A DNA stretch of 64,000 bases from Pedobacter psychrodurus (GCF_004331735.1 NZ_SJSO01000001.1:1-64000); one strand, 5' to 3'; shown: positions 26,151 to 35,790, counted from the stretch's first letter. Made by a program: numbers and translations. The notes: a model not told the origin generated them from the sequence alone.

Positions 26151-26247
26151 CGTCATTTCGAGCGGAGTGCAACGGAGCCGAGAAATCTTAACGCTTAGTT
26201 CTTATTTAAAGATTTCTCCATTCCGCGTTGCTCCAGTCGAAATGACG
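26151..26247. repeat. Hairpin repeat, GTCATTTCGA family, complete copy
   Basis: Exact 11-base terminal inverted repeats (CGTCATTTCGA at 26151-26161 and its complement at 26237-26247) enclose AGCGGAGTGCAACG and GAAATC stretches and their complements. Related copies are at 46866, 47015, 51139 and 60676, and a half copy at 27881. Confidence 0.8.
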
Positions 26248-26294
26248 GAGGAACTGAGCAGTTTATTGATAGGACTAATTGATAAAAGACAAAA

Positions 26295-27212
26295 ATGCAA
26301 AATCTTGCCCCAATAGCACTTTTCGTATATAACCGTCCGCAGCATACCGAGCGTACGTTACAATTTCTGCAACAAAATGAATTGGCTGCACAAAGCCAAT
26401 TGTATATCTTTTCAGATGGTGCCAAAACAGTTCAGGATGAAGAAAAAGTTGCCGCGGTAAGAAAAATCATCAAAAAAGTAGATGGTTTTAAATCGGTTAA
26501 AGTAATCGAAAGTAAGGCAAATGCAGGATTAGCCAATTCGGTAATTGCAGGCGTAACCCAATTAATAGCAGAATACGATCAGGTAATTGTTTTTGAAGAT
26601 GATCTGGTTACTTCTCCCCATACTTTAGCCTATTTTAACAATGCTTTAAACCATTACCGCGAAGAGGGAAAAGTAATGCATATAGGGGCCTACATGTATC
26701 CCTTAAAATCAGATAAACTTTCGCAATCTTTTTTCTATAGGGCTGCCACAAGTTGGGGCTGGGCTACATGGGGAAGGGCATGGAAAAACTTCGAACCAGA
26801 TATCGACGTCCTTTTAAAACAGTTTGATAAAAAGAAAAGAACTGCATTTTCCATCGATAATAAAATGAATTTCTGGAAACAGATGCAAGAGTTTAAGAAA
26901 GGGAAAAACAACAGTTGGGCAATTAGATGGTATGCTTCCATCTTTCTAAAAGGAGGCATCACACTTAATCCATCGCAATCACTCGTTAACAACATAGGCC
27001 ATGATGGCACTGGCGTACATTCAGGAATAAATGATATCTATAACGTAATTATCAACCCCAAACCAATTGTCGAATTTCCAACGGTAATAGCTGAAGACCC
27101 CATGGCGTACAAAGCCATCAAAAACTTTTTAATTAAACGGAAAGGCAATATGGTAACCCGAGTTAGGCGTTTTGTAAAAGAAAAGCTGGCATTATATTTT
27201 TCCAAAAAATAA
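26295..27212 (+). CDS. Glycosyltransferase (GT-A, DxD-like)
   Basis: The 305-residue protein has a GT-A fold N-terminus (IALFVYNRPQHTERTLQFLQ, then IFSDGAK) and the metal-binding acidic triad VFEDDLVTSP near residues 98-107, followed by MHIGAYMYP and SWGWATWGRAW, the acceptor-side region found in Bacteroidota sugar transferases. No membrane helix is present. It is separated from the methyltransferase by a hairpin repeat. Together with the flippase it suggests a small surface-glycan unit, but the initiating transferase is absent from this window. Confidence 0.75.
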   Translation: MQNLAPIALFVYNRPQHTERTLQFLQQNELAAQSQLYIFSDGAKTVQDEEKVAAVRKIIKKVDGFKSVKVIESKANAGLANSVIAGVTQLIAEYDQVIVFEDDLVTSPHTLAYFNNALNHYREEGKVMHIGAYMYPLKSDKLSQSFFYRAATSWGWATWGRAWKNFEPDIDVLLKQFDKKKRTAFSIDNKMNFWKQMQEFKKGKNNSWAIRWYASIFLKGGITLNPSQSLVNNIGHDGTGVHSGINDIYNVIINPKPIVEFPTVIAEDPMAYKAIKNFLIKRKGNMVTRVRRFVKEKLALYFSKK

Positions 27213-27353
27213 TTAATCCATTGCCCATTCAGGTAGTTTGCCAATCATAAAAAATAGCTGATATAGCTATCTGTTGTAGACAATTAAAAAAATGACAAAC
27301 CTTTTTTTAATTGGTCATGTTGCTTATATACATCGAAACTATAAAATAACAAC

Positions 27354-27809
27354 ATGAAAACGACAACAGCAACAGCAGAGGTATTAAACGACTTGGTTCA
27401 AATTAATAACGACCGTATTGAAGGTTATGAAAAAGCCCGTCAGGAATTAAAAGATGAAGATGCAGATTTAAAGACCCTATTTTTAAGTATGATAGGCGAA
27501 AGTCAAAAATATAAAATGGCTTTGGCTACTGAGGTAGCTGCACTAGGTGAAGATATTGAAACAGGAACCACTAATTCTGGTAAAATTTACAGAGCCTGGA
27601 TGGATGTTAAAGCCTTATTTACTGGCCACGACCGTAAAACGGTTTTAAACAATTGTGAGTTTGGAGAAGATGCTGCGCAAAATGCATACAAAATGGCATT
27701 AGAGGAAGAAGCTATCCCTTCAAATATAAGAGATTTAATTTCTGATCAAAAAGCATCATTAAGAACCTCGCATGATGAAATTAAAAGATTACGTGATGCT
27801 CAAGCATAA
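27354..27809 (+). CDS. PA2169/DUF2383 family four-helix-bundle protein
   Basis: The 151-residue, mostly helical protein begins with TAEVLNDLVQINNDRIEGYEKA and contains DLKTLFLSMIGESQKYKMALATEV, typical of the PA2169 family (DUF2383), which resembles ferritin-like bundles. No clear di-iron ligand set is visible. Such proteins are often induced by stress, but their function is unknown. A strong terminator follows. Confidence 0.8.
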   Translation: MKTTTATAEVLNDLVQINNDRIEGYEKARQELKDEDADLKTLFLSMIGESQKYKMALATEVAALGEDIETGTTNSGKIYRAWMDVKALFTGHDRKTVLNNCEFGEDAAQNAYKMALEEEAIPSNIRDLISDQKASLRTSHDEIKRLRDAQA

Positions 27810-27830
27810 GTGACCTAAATATAAAAACGG

Positions 27831-27868
27831 AAAAACCTCCTTCGATTTAATTATCAAAGGAGGTTTTT
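27831..27868 (+). terminator. Terminator after the PA2169-type gene
   Basis: AAAACCTCCTT and AAGGAGGTTTT form a stem interrupted by a small mismatch, followed by TTTT. It starts 22 bases after the stop codon. Confidence 0.85.
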
Positions 27869-27880
27869 TTTCAATAAAGG

Positions 27881-27913
27881 CCGTCATCTCGACTGGAGCA
27901 ACGCAGAATGGCG
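27881..27913. repeat. Half copy of the GTCATTTCGA hairpin repeat
   Basis: CCGTCATCTCGACTGGAGC, then AACGCAGAATGG, is the complement of the right-hand half of the copy at 26151-26247 but no left half follows. It lies just beyond the end of cphA. Confidence 0.6.
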
Positions 27914-27940
27914 ATCAACATCGGGGCAAATTATTTAAAA

Positions 27941-30556
27941 TTACGCTTCTAATTCCCGATCTAAATGTTCGGTAACACGTTGGATCGTATTGTCGATTGT
28001 GTTACTTAAAATCGTAAGATAAGAACCTTTTTTAGCAGTTTCAATAGCGATCTGCAAGCATTCGGTGCTTCTATTATTAATGATAATCTCCTTATTCGGA
28101 TCAACTTCCTTAATGCCTTTTACCAGCAGATCAACCAGTTCTTGTTGTTGTCTGCCACGGAGATATTTCTCCTGACAAACATAAATTTTATCAAACATCT
28201 GAGCAGAAATACGGGCAGTTTCGATAATATCCTCATCTCTTCTATCTCCTGTTGCAGAAATAATACCTACATGTTCGGTAGCTTCAACCCCTTGCAAGAA
28301 ACCTTTTATGCCATTAAATCCATCAGGGTTGTGTGCAAAATCGACCAGTACTTTAAAATCTTTGAACCTGAAAATATTCATCCTTCCTGGCGTATGCGCT
28401 GCAGAAGGAATAAATGTTTCTAACGATAAACGGATATCTTCAGGTTTATAGCCCCATAAATAGGTTGCTAGTGTTGCTGCAAGTACATTCTGGATCATAA
28501 AGTTTACGGAACCACCGAAGGTTAAAGGAATGTGAGTGGCTTTATCTACTCTTAGTTTCCAGTCACCGGTTTTAATCGTAATATATCCATTTTCGTAAAT
28601 AGCAGCTATACCGCCTTTTCTACAATGCTCTTTAATTACTGGATTATTTTCATCCATACTAAAATAAGCAACGTTACAGCGCGCATCTTTGCCAATGCGA
28701 ACGCAATAACCATTGTCGGCATTTAATACTGCCCAACCTTTACGGCGTACCGCACCGATCACAACCGCTTTAACCCGAGTTAAATCGTCAAGATTATGGA
28801 TATCAGAAATACCCAGGTGATCTTCCTGGATATTGGTTACTACGCCAATATCACATGCATTAAATCCCAGTCCTGCTCTTAAAATTCCACCACGAGCAGT
28901 TTCCAGTACGGCAAATTCTACCGTCGGGTCTTTTAAAATGAACTCGGCACTTACCGGCCCTGTGGTATCACCCTTCATCAACATGGTATTGTGCACATAT
29001 ACCCCATCACTTGTAGTAAAACCTACACGTTTACCATTACTTCTGATGATGTGCGCAATTAAACGCGTAGTAGTGGTTTTTCCGTTTGTTCCGGTTACAG
29101 CAATAATGGGAATCTGTGATAGCTTTCCTTGCGGATAGAGCATATCAATAACCGATGCAGCCACGTTTCTAGGCAAACCTTCGCTTGGTGCCAAGTGCAT
29201 CCTAAATCCTGGTGCTGCATTTACCTCTAAAACCACACCTCCATTTTCGGTTAACGGTTGGGTAAGGTTCTGCGCCATGATGTCGATACCGCAAATATCC
29301 AATCCAATTACCCTCGAAATCCTTTCACAGATAAAAATATTTTGTGGGTGCACAATATCTGTTACATCAATAGATGTTCCACCTGTACTTAAATTTGCTG
29401 TAGATTTTAAGTAAACCACTTCTCCCTTTTCAGGAATGGTTTCTAAAGTATATTCTTTTTTGGCTAAAAGATCTAAAGTATCCCGGTCAACAGCAATTTC
29501 AGTTAATACATTTTCGTGGCCATAACCGCGGCGTGGGTCTTCATTCTCCTTATCAATTAACTCTTGAATAGTATGAATTCCATTCCCCTTAACATGCGCA
29601 GGATCGCGTTGGGCAGCAGCAATAACTTTATGATCGATTACGAGCACACGAAAATCGAATCCGGTAATAAATTTCTCAATAATTACCCTTCTCGAATAGG
29701 TTTTGGCATATTCAAAGGCCGCTATCGAATCTTCCATCGTTTTCACATTAATGGTTGCACCTTTACCGTGGTTACCATCAAGTGGTTTAAAAACTAAAGG
29801 AAAGCCGACTTTTTTTACTGAAGCTTCCAGGTCATCAATATTAGAAATGGTAACGCCTGATGCTACCGGAATGGCGGCTTCGGTAAGCAGACGTTTCGTT
29901 TCCTCCTTGTTGCTGGCAATATCTACGGCAATACTACTGGTTTTTTCGGTCATGGTTGCCCTAAAACGTACCTGATTTTTACCATATCCCAACTGTACCA
30001 AAGAACTTTTATTCAGCCTGATCCAGGGAATACTTCTGCTTACGGCCTCTTCTACAATAGAGCCTGTACTCGGCCCTAATGCTTCTAGCTCGCGTATTTC
30101 CTTCATCCTGCGGATATCGTGCTCTAAATCGTATTCTTCGTTATTAATCAGGGCTTCGGCAATTTTAACTGCAGCTTCAGCAGCGTAAACACCAACCTTT
30201 TCTTCCAGGTAACTGAATACCACATTATAAATACCTTCAGTTTTGGTTTGGCGAGTTCTGCCAAAACCAGTTTCCATTCCGGCCAATGTTTGGATTTCTA
30301 AAGCAATGTGTTCAATTACATGCCCCATCCATGTTCCTTCTTTCACGCGTGTAAAAAAACCGCCTTCTACACCTTTAGAACAGCGGTGTGTAAACATGCT
30401 GGGCAACAATTTCTCTATCCGTTCACTAAACCCTTCAATTACATTGGTTGGTTTTTGCTCCAAATCTTCCAGATCTAAACGCATCTGGATCAGTTTTTTT
30501 CGGCTAATCGACCATATGTTTGGTCCTCTCAATACTTGTATGTTTGATATCTTCAT
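27941..30556 (-). CDS. cphA: Cyanophycin synthetase
   Basis: The 871-residue protein builds the polymer of aspartate backbone with arginine side chains without a template, using ATP. The N-terminal domain occupies about residues 1-160; an ATP-grasp domain follows at about 210-470 (FKPLDGNHGKGATI at 256-269, then VLEVNAAPGFRMH near 442-454); a Mur-ligase-like domain begins with the P-loop GTNGKTTTT at 489-497 and ends near the C-terminus (FAHNPDGFNG). All three domains and the full length are present. It is divergent from the degradation genes cphB and isoaspartyl peptidase, with a 294-base shared spacer. Confidence 0.95.
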   Translation of the reverse strand: MKISNIQVLRGPNIWSISRKKLIQMRLDLEDLEQKPTNVIEGFSERIEKLLPSMFTHRCSKGVEGGFFTRVKEGTWMGHVIEHIALEIQTLAGMETGFGRTRQTKTEGIYNVVFSYLEEKVGVYAAEAAVKIAEALINNEEYDLEHDIRRMKEIRELEALGPSTGSIVEEAVSRSIPWIRLNKSSLVQLGYGKNQVRFRATMTEKTSSIAVDIASNKEETKRLLTEAAIPVASGVTISNIDDLEASVKKVGFPLVFKPLDGNHGKGATINVKTMEDSIAAFEYAKTYSRRVIIEKFITGFDFRVLVIDHKVIAAAQRDPAHVKGNGIHTIQELIDKENEDPRRGYGHENVLTEIAVDRDTLDLLAKKEYTLETIPEKGEVVYLKSTANLSTGGTSIDVTDIVHPQNIFICERISRVIGLDICGIDIMAQNLTQPLTENGGVVLEVNAAPGFRMHLAPSEGLPRNVAASVIDMLYPQGKLSQIPIIAVTGTNGKTTTTRLIAHIIRSNGKRVGFTTSDGVYVHNTMLMKGDTTGPVSAEFILKDPTVEFAVLETARGGILRAGLGFNACDIGVVTNIQEDHLGISDIHNLDDLTRVKAVVIGAVRRKGWAVLNADNGYCVRIGKDARCNVAYFSMDENNPVIKEHCRKGGIAAIYENGYITIKTGDWKLRVDKATHIPLTFGGSVNFMIQNVLAATLATYLWGYKPEDIRLSLETFIPSAAHTPGRMNIFRFKDFKVLVDFAHNPDGFNGIKGFLQGVEATEHVGIISATGDRRDEDIIETARISAQMFDKIYVCQEKYLRGRQQQELVDLLVKGIKEVDPNKEIIINNRSTECLQIAIETAKKGSYLTILSNTIDNTIQRVTEHLDRELEA

Positions 30557-30850
30557 GTAATATTTTGTTCTTTTTTATTTAAACAAGGATCTGGGATAGC
30601 CTTTTTTAACTCAATTTTTAGAATAAAATTGATGACTGTAAATTATACAATTATTTTGAAATTAGACGTCCCATTTACCTAAATCAATTTTAGCGCCTAT
30701 TTGTTTTATTTTCAAGCATAACACCGTTAATTTTATGTTATAAAATTTTAACGTTTGTTAATAAATTGAATATTCTTGACAAAAAAAGTCGTGTTTTTTA
30801 TCTTAAGCCTATATATTTGGGTTTTTTGATACAATTATAATACACAAAGA
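30557..30850. other. Divergent spacer between cphA and cphB
   Basis: This AT-rich spacer holds no gene. One plus-strand -7 element (30812-30819) serves cphB. No clear minus-strand -7 element for cphA was found. No obvious inverted repeat links the two genes. Confidence 0.6.
30812..30819 (+). promoter_or_regulatory. -7 element of cphB
   Basis: TATATTTG matches TAnnTTTG exactly, 31 bases before the ATG at 30851. A TTGAC about 31 bases upstream does not fit the -33 spacing. Confidence 0.5.
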
Positions 30851-31726
30851 ATGGTTCCGAAAGGTAAACTCATCATCATTGGTGGCGCAATAAATACAGG
30901 CAGCTTCGCAGAAACGCAATTTGGACTGCCTGAGAACATGAATTTTTTTGAGCGTGGAATTTTAAAACGGATTACTACAGAATCATTAAGAGATACCCAA
31001 TCTCGGTTCGAGATCATCACCACAGCATCATTAATGCCCGAAAAAGTTGGTGAAGAATATATCAAGGCTTATGCACAGTTAGATGTGCATAATGTTGGTG
31101 TACTTAATATTACCAATCGCGAAGAAGCCAATTCTGATGAAAATTATGAACGGATCAAAGCCGCAGAGGTAATTATCTTTACCGGTGGCGATCAGCTCCG
31201 TCTTTCTTCAATCTTTGGCGGAACAAAAATCCACCAGATCCTGTTAGAAAAATATAGAAATGAACCTGTTGTAATTGCAGGTACTTCAGCTGGAGCCGCA
31301 GCAAGCTCTAAAAACATGATTTATCAAGGTAGCAGCAAAGATGCCTTACTTAAAGGGGAGGTTAAAATTACCGGTGGACTAGGCTTTATTGATGATGTTA
31401 TTGTAGATACACACTTTGTTCAACGCGGCAGAATTGGTCGTTTGTTATATGCTGCTGCCAGCAATCCTGGTATTTTAGGGATTGGGCTTGGCGAAGATAC
31501 CGGGCTTTTCATCTCTGATGGCCATACAATGGAAGCCATTGGCTCTGGTATGGTAATTTTAGTAGATGGCCGCAATATGGCTGATACCAATTTAACCGAT
31601 GTAGAAATGGGACAACCTGTTTCAATTAAAAACATGGTGGTACATGTAATGTGCGATGGCGACGTTTATGATTTAACGGATCATAGCTTAGTGATTCATC
31701 ATCCTAAAGTTATACCGATAGCGTAA
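30851..31726 (+). CDS. cphB: Cyanophycinase
   Basis: The 291-residue serine peptidase (family S51) splits cyanophycin into beta-Asp-Arg dipeptides. Its N-terminus GKLIIIGGAI resembles the family, TGGDQLRLS near 111-119 is the substrate-binding region, and the nucleophile lies in IAGTSAGAAAS near 141-151. The length is close to that of other CphB proteins. It starts a transcript that probably continues into the isoaspartyl peptidase 69 bases later. Confidence 0.93.
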   Translation: MVPKGKLIIIGGAINTGSFAETQFGLPENMNFFERGILKRITTESLRDTQSRFEIITTASLMPEKVGEEYIKAYAQLDVHNVGVLNITNREEANSDENYERIKAAEVIIFTGGDQLRLSSIFGGTKIHQILLEKYRNEPVVIAGTSAGAAASSKNMIYQGSSKDALLKGEVKITGGLGFIDDVIVDTHFVQRGRIGRLLYAAASNPGILGIGLGEDTGLFISDGHTMEAIGSGMVILVDGRNMADTNLTDVEMGQPVSIKNMVVHVMCDGDVYDLTDHSLVIHHPKVIPIA

Positions 31727-31795
31727 AAAGGTTTAAGGTGGAGGGTTTAGGGTTTAAGGCCTAAAATCTCGTATCTCAATACTCAAATCTAACAA

Positions 31796-32638
31796 ATGAA
31801 ACTAATCATACACGGCGGCTTCTTCAGCGAATCGTCTACCAACCAGGAAACAAAAAAGGCTAAACAAGATGCTTTATCTTCGATTGTTACACTCGGACAC
31901 GAATATCTAAAAACACATACGGCTTTAGAAACCGTGGTTTATACGGTTGCGTTGTTAGAAGATAATGAGCTGTTTAACGCTGGTATCGGTTCGCAGATCC
32001 AAAGCGATGGAAAAGTGAGATTAAACGCTGCCTTAATGGATGGTAAAACAGAAAAATTTAGTGGGGTAATTAATATAGAGGATGTTAAAAATCCTATACA
32101 AATTGCACAGAACCTACTAACTTATGATGACCGGGTGCTAAGTAGTGATGGCGCCCAACAATTTGCAAGAGCAAATGGATTTGAATATTTCAACCCGATT
32201 ACCCCACAGCGCCAGTCAGAGTACGAAGCGAAATTAAACCAAAAAAACAATAAAGGAACAGTAGGCTGCGTAGCGCTCGATGTAAATGGAAATTTAGCAG
32301 CAGCAACCTCCACAGGGGGAAAAGGATTCGAAATCCCTTGCCGTGTAAGCGATTCTGCAACCGTGGCAGGCAACTACGCTAATCAACATGCAGGTATTTC
32401 TTGTACCGGAGTAGGCGAAGATATTGTAAGTGGTGCCTTAGCCGCAAAAATTGTGACCCGTGTTACTGATGGATTTTCTTTGAAGGAAGCATCAGCTAAA
32501 TCATTTGCCGAACTTAAAGCTTTTGATGGCTTTGCAGGCGTTGTAGGCATTTCTGCAGCAGGCGAAGTGTATCATTGCGACTCGCATCCTTACATGGTTT
32601 GGGCATCTTTTGATGTTAATTTACAGGTATTTAGCTAA
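31796..32638 (+). CDS. Isoaspartyl peptidase/L-asparaginase (type III, plant-type)
   Basis: The 280-residue N-terminal-nucleophile hydrolase has the self-cleavage site NNKGTVGCVAL with threonine 155 as nucleophile, followed by TSTGGKGFEIPCRVSDSATVAGNYA, the substrate-side region of the family. It hydrolyses beta-aspartyl dipeptides. Next to cphB it would complete the breakdown of cyanophycin to aspartate and arginine. It belongs to the cphB transcript by position. Confidence 0.9.
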   Translation: MKLIIHGGFFSESSTNQETKKAKQDALSSIVTLGHEYLKTHTALETVVYTVALLEDNELFNAGIGSQIQSDGKVRLNAALMDGKTEKFSGVINIEDVKNPIQIAQNLLTYDDRVLSSDGAQQFARANGFEYFNPITPQRQSEYEAKLNQKNNKGTVGCVALDVNGNLAAATSTGGKGFEIPCRVSDSATVAGNYANQHAGISCTGVGEDIVSGALAAKIVTRVTDGFSLKEASAKSFAELKAFDGFAGVVGISAAGEVYHCDSHPYMVWASFDVNLQVFS

Positions 32639-32655
32639 AATTAGATTTAAAGTAT

Positions 32656-32663
32656 TATTTTTG
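32656..32663 (+). promoter_or_regulatory. -7 element close to the TPR gene start
   Basis: TATTTTTG ends 4 bases before the ATG at 32668, another likely leaderless start. A weak -33 (TTTA) lies about 20 bases upstream. Confidence 0.5.
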
Positions 32664-32667
32664 TTGC

Positions 32668-33357
32668 ATGACCAAAATTGTATTGGCTTTAATCGGCCTT
32701 TTTGCATCATTACAACTACAAGCTCAAAACATAGATAAATCTGAGATCCAAGAACCTAATGGTAGTGCTATAAATATAGCAGTATCTAAATTTGATTTGG
32801 AAGATGGAAATTCTTTTTTTGAGGAAGCAGAAGATTCAGAGCGAAAAGGCGATTACAACGAAGCCTTAACCTTATTTGGTAAAGCAGCTTTCGAATACAA
32901 TGCCGTAAAAAACTTCAATAGGTACGGACAGGCCGTTATTAAGATGAGCAGTATGCATTATCAACTTGGCCGTTTCACTGATGCTGAGCAGATTCTTTTA
33001 AATGTGGCCTTAAAAAATTATTCTAAAACTGGAAACAGAGCAGGAGTAATGAACACTTATAATCTTTTGGGCAAAGTTTACCTGGCCAATACCAAGTACA
33101 CGCAGTCAATGTGGTTTTATACACAACAAGGTATACTGGCAAAACAGTTAAAAAGCAACAACTCTTATATCGAATCTATTTTAGGCATCGCTCAGGTTAA
33201 AATTAAAAAGAAAGATTTTACACTTGCACTGAGAGATCTGAAATCGGCTGAATGGCTCGCCAATTCGATCAAAAGCACACAATACAAAACGCAAATCAAA
33301 GATGCCAGAGAAATGATTGCCAGCAAAACCACCAGTAAAAAGGTAAATCCAAGCTAA
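32668..33357 (+). CDS. Secreted tetratricopeptide-repeat protein
   Basis: The 229-residue protein has a signal peptide cut after LQAQ (about residue 19) and then a run of TPR-like helix pairs (FEEAEDSERKGDYNEALTLFG, AVKNFNRYGQAVIKMSSMHY, and further) up to residue 210. The last 20 residues are basic and polar. TPR proteins mediate protein contacts, and the partner is unknown. It is not clearly part of the cyanophycin operon. Confidence 0.75.
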   Translation: MTKIVLALIGLFASLQLQAQNIDKSEIQEPNGSAINIAVSKFDLEDGNSFFEEAEDSERKGDYNEALTLFGKAAFEYNAVKNFNRYGQAVIKMSSMHYQLGRFTDAEQILLNVALKNYSKTGNRAGVMNTYNLLGKVYLANTKYTQSMWFYTQQGILAKQLKSNNSYIESILGIAQVKIKKKDFTLALRDLKSAEWLANSIKSTQYKTQIKDAREMIASKTTSKKVNPS

Positions 33358-33504
33358 TAAATATTTATTTTTTTTAAATCTTCCTGCATTACTGATCATA
33401 TGGCCTTTAAAGGTTTGTAATTGGTCAAATTTTGAGTATCGATCAAAACAAAAAATAACGCTTAACGTTCTACATAAGAAATTGTTAAATAAAAAGCTTT
33501 TAGT

Positions 33505-33512
33505 TAGATTTG
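33505..33512 (+). promoter_or_regulatory. -7 element upstream of the S41 protease gene
   Basis: TAGATTTG matches TAnnTTTG. It lies before a terminator-like hairpin (33527-33550) and 88 bases before the ATG at 33601. Confidence 0.4.
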
Positions 33513-33526
33513 ATAAAGTTTTAACA

Positions 33527-33563
33527 AGAGACAGTAATAATGCTGTCTCTTTTTTGTTTTTTT
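33527..33563 (+). terminator. Rho-independent terminator in front of the S41 gene
   Basis: AGAGACAG at 33527-33534 pairs exactly with CTGTCTCT at 33543-33550 and is followed by TTTTTG and more T. It may end the TPR transcript 170 bases upstream, or act as an attenuator for the S41 protease gene if the -7 element at 33505 is used. Confidence 0.8.
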
Positions 33564-33600
33564 GCTAAAATGGTATCATATTGGCTATATAGAATTGGAA

Positions 33601-35790
33601 ATGGATTTTAAATCATTTAAAGAGATGTTAAAGAGAATATTTTTTGTAATTTTTACTGCGGCAGTACTTGCTTGTCATGCTGCACCTAAAACTCAGCCCA
33701 TGGTTGAGGGGGTTACCAATGTGAAACCTGATGAGCAGCAACAACTTGTTATAAAAGAGGTTGTAAATTTGATCGAGAGTTATAATTATAAAAAAATTCA
33801 GATTAACGATTCTATATCTTCGATCATTTTAGATAAGTATATCAAGTCTCTAGATCAAGGCAAAAATTATTTTCTGGCTTCTGACATTAAGGAATTTGAA
33901 AAATACAGATATACTTTAGATGATGATTTTAAAAATGGCGATCTAAGCGGCCCATTTTTCATCTATAACGTTTATGCCAAAAGACTAAACGAATATTTTA
34001 CCTATTCTTTAGCACAGATTAAAACTAAATATGATTTTAATCAAAGCGACAACTATGTATATGACAGGGAGAAGCAGCCATGGGCAACTTCTTCAACCGC
34101 ATTAAACGATACCTGGAAAAAACGTGTAAAATACGAACTAATCAACTTAAATCTAGCTGGCACTGCCGAAGCAAAGAACGTAGAAACATTAACTAAACGT
34201 TATCAGAACCTACAATCGCAAACTTCAAAAACCAACAATCAAGATGTTTTTCAGATTTTGATGGATGCTTTTACCGAATCTATTGATCCACATACCAATT
34301 ATTTTAACCCAACCAACGCAGCAGCATTTAACGAAGATATGTCTCGTTCTTTCGAAGGCATTGGTGCCCGTTTACAATTAGAAAACGAGGTAGTTAAAAT
34401 TTCGGAAATTATTGCTGGTGGACCTGCATTTAAAGGAAAACAACTGAGTGCTGGCGATCGTATTATTGCCGTAGCCCAAGGTGATGGAGAATTTGTTGAT
34501 GTAGTTGGTTGGAGATTGGATAACACCGTATCGAAAATTAAAGGCCCGAAAGGGACTAAGGTTCGTTTAAAAGTTATCCCTGTTGGAAAAGAAATGTCGT
34601 CTAAACCAACAATTATCGAATTGGTTCGCGATAAAATTGTTTTGGAAGAAACATCTGCCAAGAAAAAAGTTAAAACCATTAACAGTAATGGTAAAGATTA
34701 TAAAATCGGGATTATAACCCTGCCGGCGTTTTATGCTGATTTTAAAGCGGCTAACGCAGGCGATAAAAATTACAAAAGCACAACCCGTGATGTTAGAAAA
34801 TTAATCGATTCCTTAAAAACTTACGATAAGGTAAATGCAATCGTAATGGATTTACGTGGAAACGGTGGAGGTTCATTAGTCGAAGCCATTTCATTAACGG
34901 GTCTATTTATCGATAAAGGGCCTGTAGTTCAGGTAAAAGATTTACGTGGTAAAATTGAAGTAGATGAAGATGAAAACAGCGGTGTAGCTTGGGATGGCCC
35001 TTTTGGTGTGATGGTAGACCGTTTAAGTGCGTCAGCATCTGAAATCTTTGCCGGAGCAATACAAGATTATGGACGTGGGATTATTATGGGTAGCCAAACT
35101 TATGGTAAAGGTACCGTTCAGTCTTCTATCGATTTAAATAAACTGGTAAACCCAAGTATGTTGCAAAGGGTTGCGGGGTTAATTTCTAAAGATAAAACCG
35201 TTGGCACATCGCCAGCTGGGGCAAGCCCTGCTGATATCAACTTAGGTCAGATTAACCTAACAATGGCTAAATTTTACCGTGTTGCAGGTAGCAGTACCCA
35301 ACATAAAGGCGTAATTCCTGATGTTGTTTTCCCTTCTGTTTATCCAATGGATAAAATTGGAGAGGATACAGAACCTTCTGCTTTACCATGGGATGTTATT
35401 CCAAGCTCTATCTTTAAAGCAGTTGCAAATCTGGCCCCTGTTAAAGCACAATTGATTAAAAATAGCGAGCAGCGAATCGCAAACTCATCGGATTTTAAAT
35501 ACCTGAAACAAGATATTGCCGATCTTAAAAAACGTGATAATGAAGTTTCTGTAACCTTAAACGAAGCAAAACTTAAAGCTGAGCGCGATGCGCAAGAAGC
35601 TAAAATACTTGCCAGACAGAATGAATTAAGGGCATTAAGAGGATTGCCTGCCATTAAAAAAGGAGATAAAATTACCAAGCAAGATGCTTTCGATTTTATT
35701 GAAGATGAATCGTTAAAAGTAATGGGCGATTTCATGCAACAATCTGGCAACTATGTGATGAACTTAGGCGTGATGCCAAAGAATAACTAA
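33601..35790 (+). CDS. S41 family carboxy-terminal processing peptidase (Prc-like)
   Basis: Started at ATG 33601 the product has 729 residues; an alternative ATG at 33625 starts directly at the signal. A lipoprotein signal (FTAAVLAC) lies near residues 20-27. Then come an N-terminal helical domain, a PDZ domain (FEGIGARLQLENE, followed by AGDRII), and the protease core with the Ser-Lys dyad: the serine in SASASE (near 35035) and the lysine in QTYGKGTVQ (near 35105). The C-terminal DUF3340-like part ends near 35780. Such Prc/Tsp peptidases degrade or trim periplasmic proteins. Confidence 0.9.
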   Translation: MDFKSFKEMLKRIFFVIFTAAVLACHAAPKTQPMVEGVTNVKPDEQQQLVIKEVVNLIESYNYKKIQINDSISSIILDKYIKSLDQGKNYFLASDIKEFEKYRYTLDDDFKNGDLSGPFFIYNVYAKRLNEYFTYSLAQIKTKYDFNQSDNYVYDREKQPWATSSTALNDTWKKRVKYELINLNLAGTAEAKNVETLTKRYQNLQSQTSKTNNQDVFQILMDAFTESIDPHTNYFNPTNAAAFNEDMSRSFEGIGARLQLENEVVKISEIIAGGPAFKGKQLSAGDRIIAVAQGDGEFVDVVGWRLDNTVSKIKGPKGTKVRLKVIPVGKEMSSKPTIIELVRDKIVLEETSAKKKVKTINSNGKDYKIGIITLPAFYADFKAANAGDKNYKSTTRDVRKLIDSLKTYDKVNAIVMDLRGNGGGSLVEAISLTGLFIDKGPVVQVKDLRGKIEVDEDENSGVAWDGPFGVMVDRLSASASEIFAGAIQDYGRGIIMGSQTYGKGTVQSSIDLNKLVNPSMLQRVAGLISKDKTVGTSPAGASPADINLGQINLTMAKFYRVAGSSTQHKGVIPDVVFPSVYPMDKIGEDTEPSALPWDVIPSSIFKAVANLAPVKAQLIKNSEQRIANSSDFKYLKQDIADLKKRDNEVSVTLNEAKLKAERDAQEAKILARQNELRALRGLPAIKKGDKITKQDAFDFIEDESLKVMGDFMQQSGNYVMNLGVMPKNN

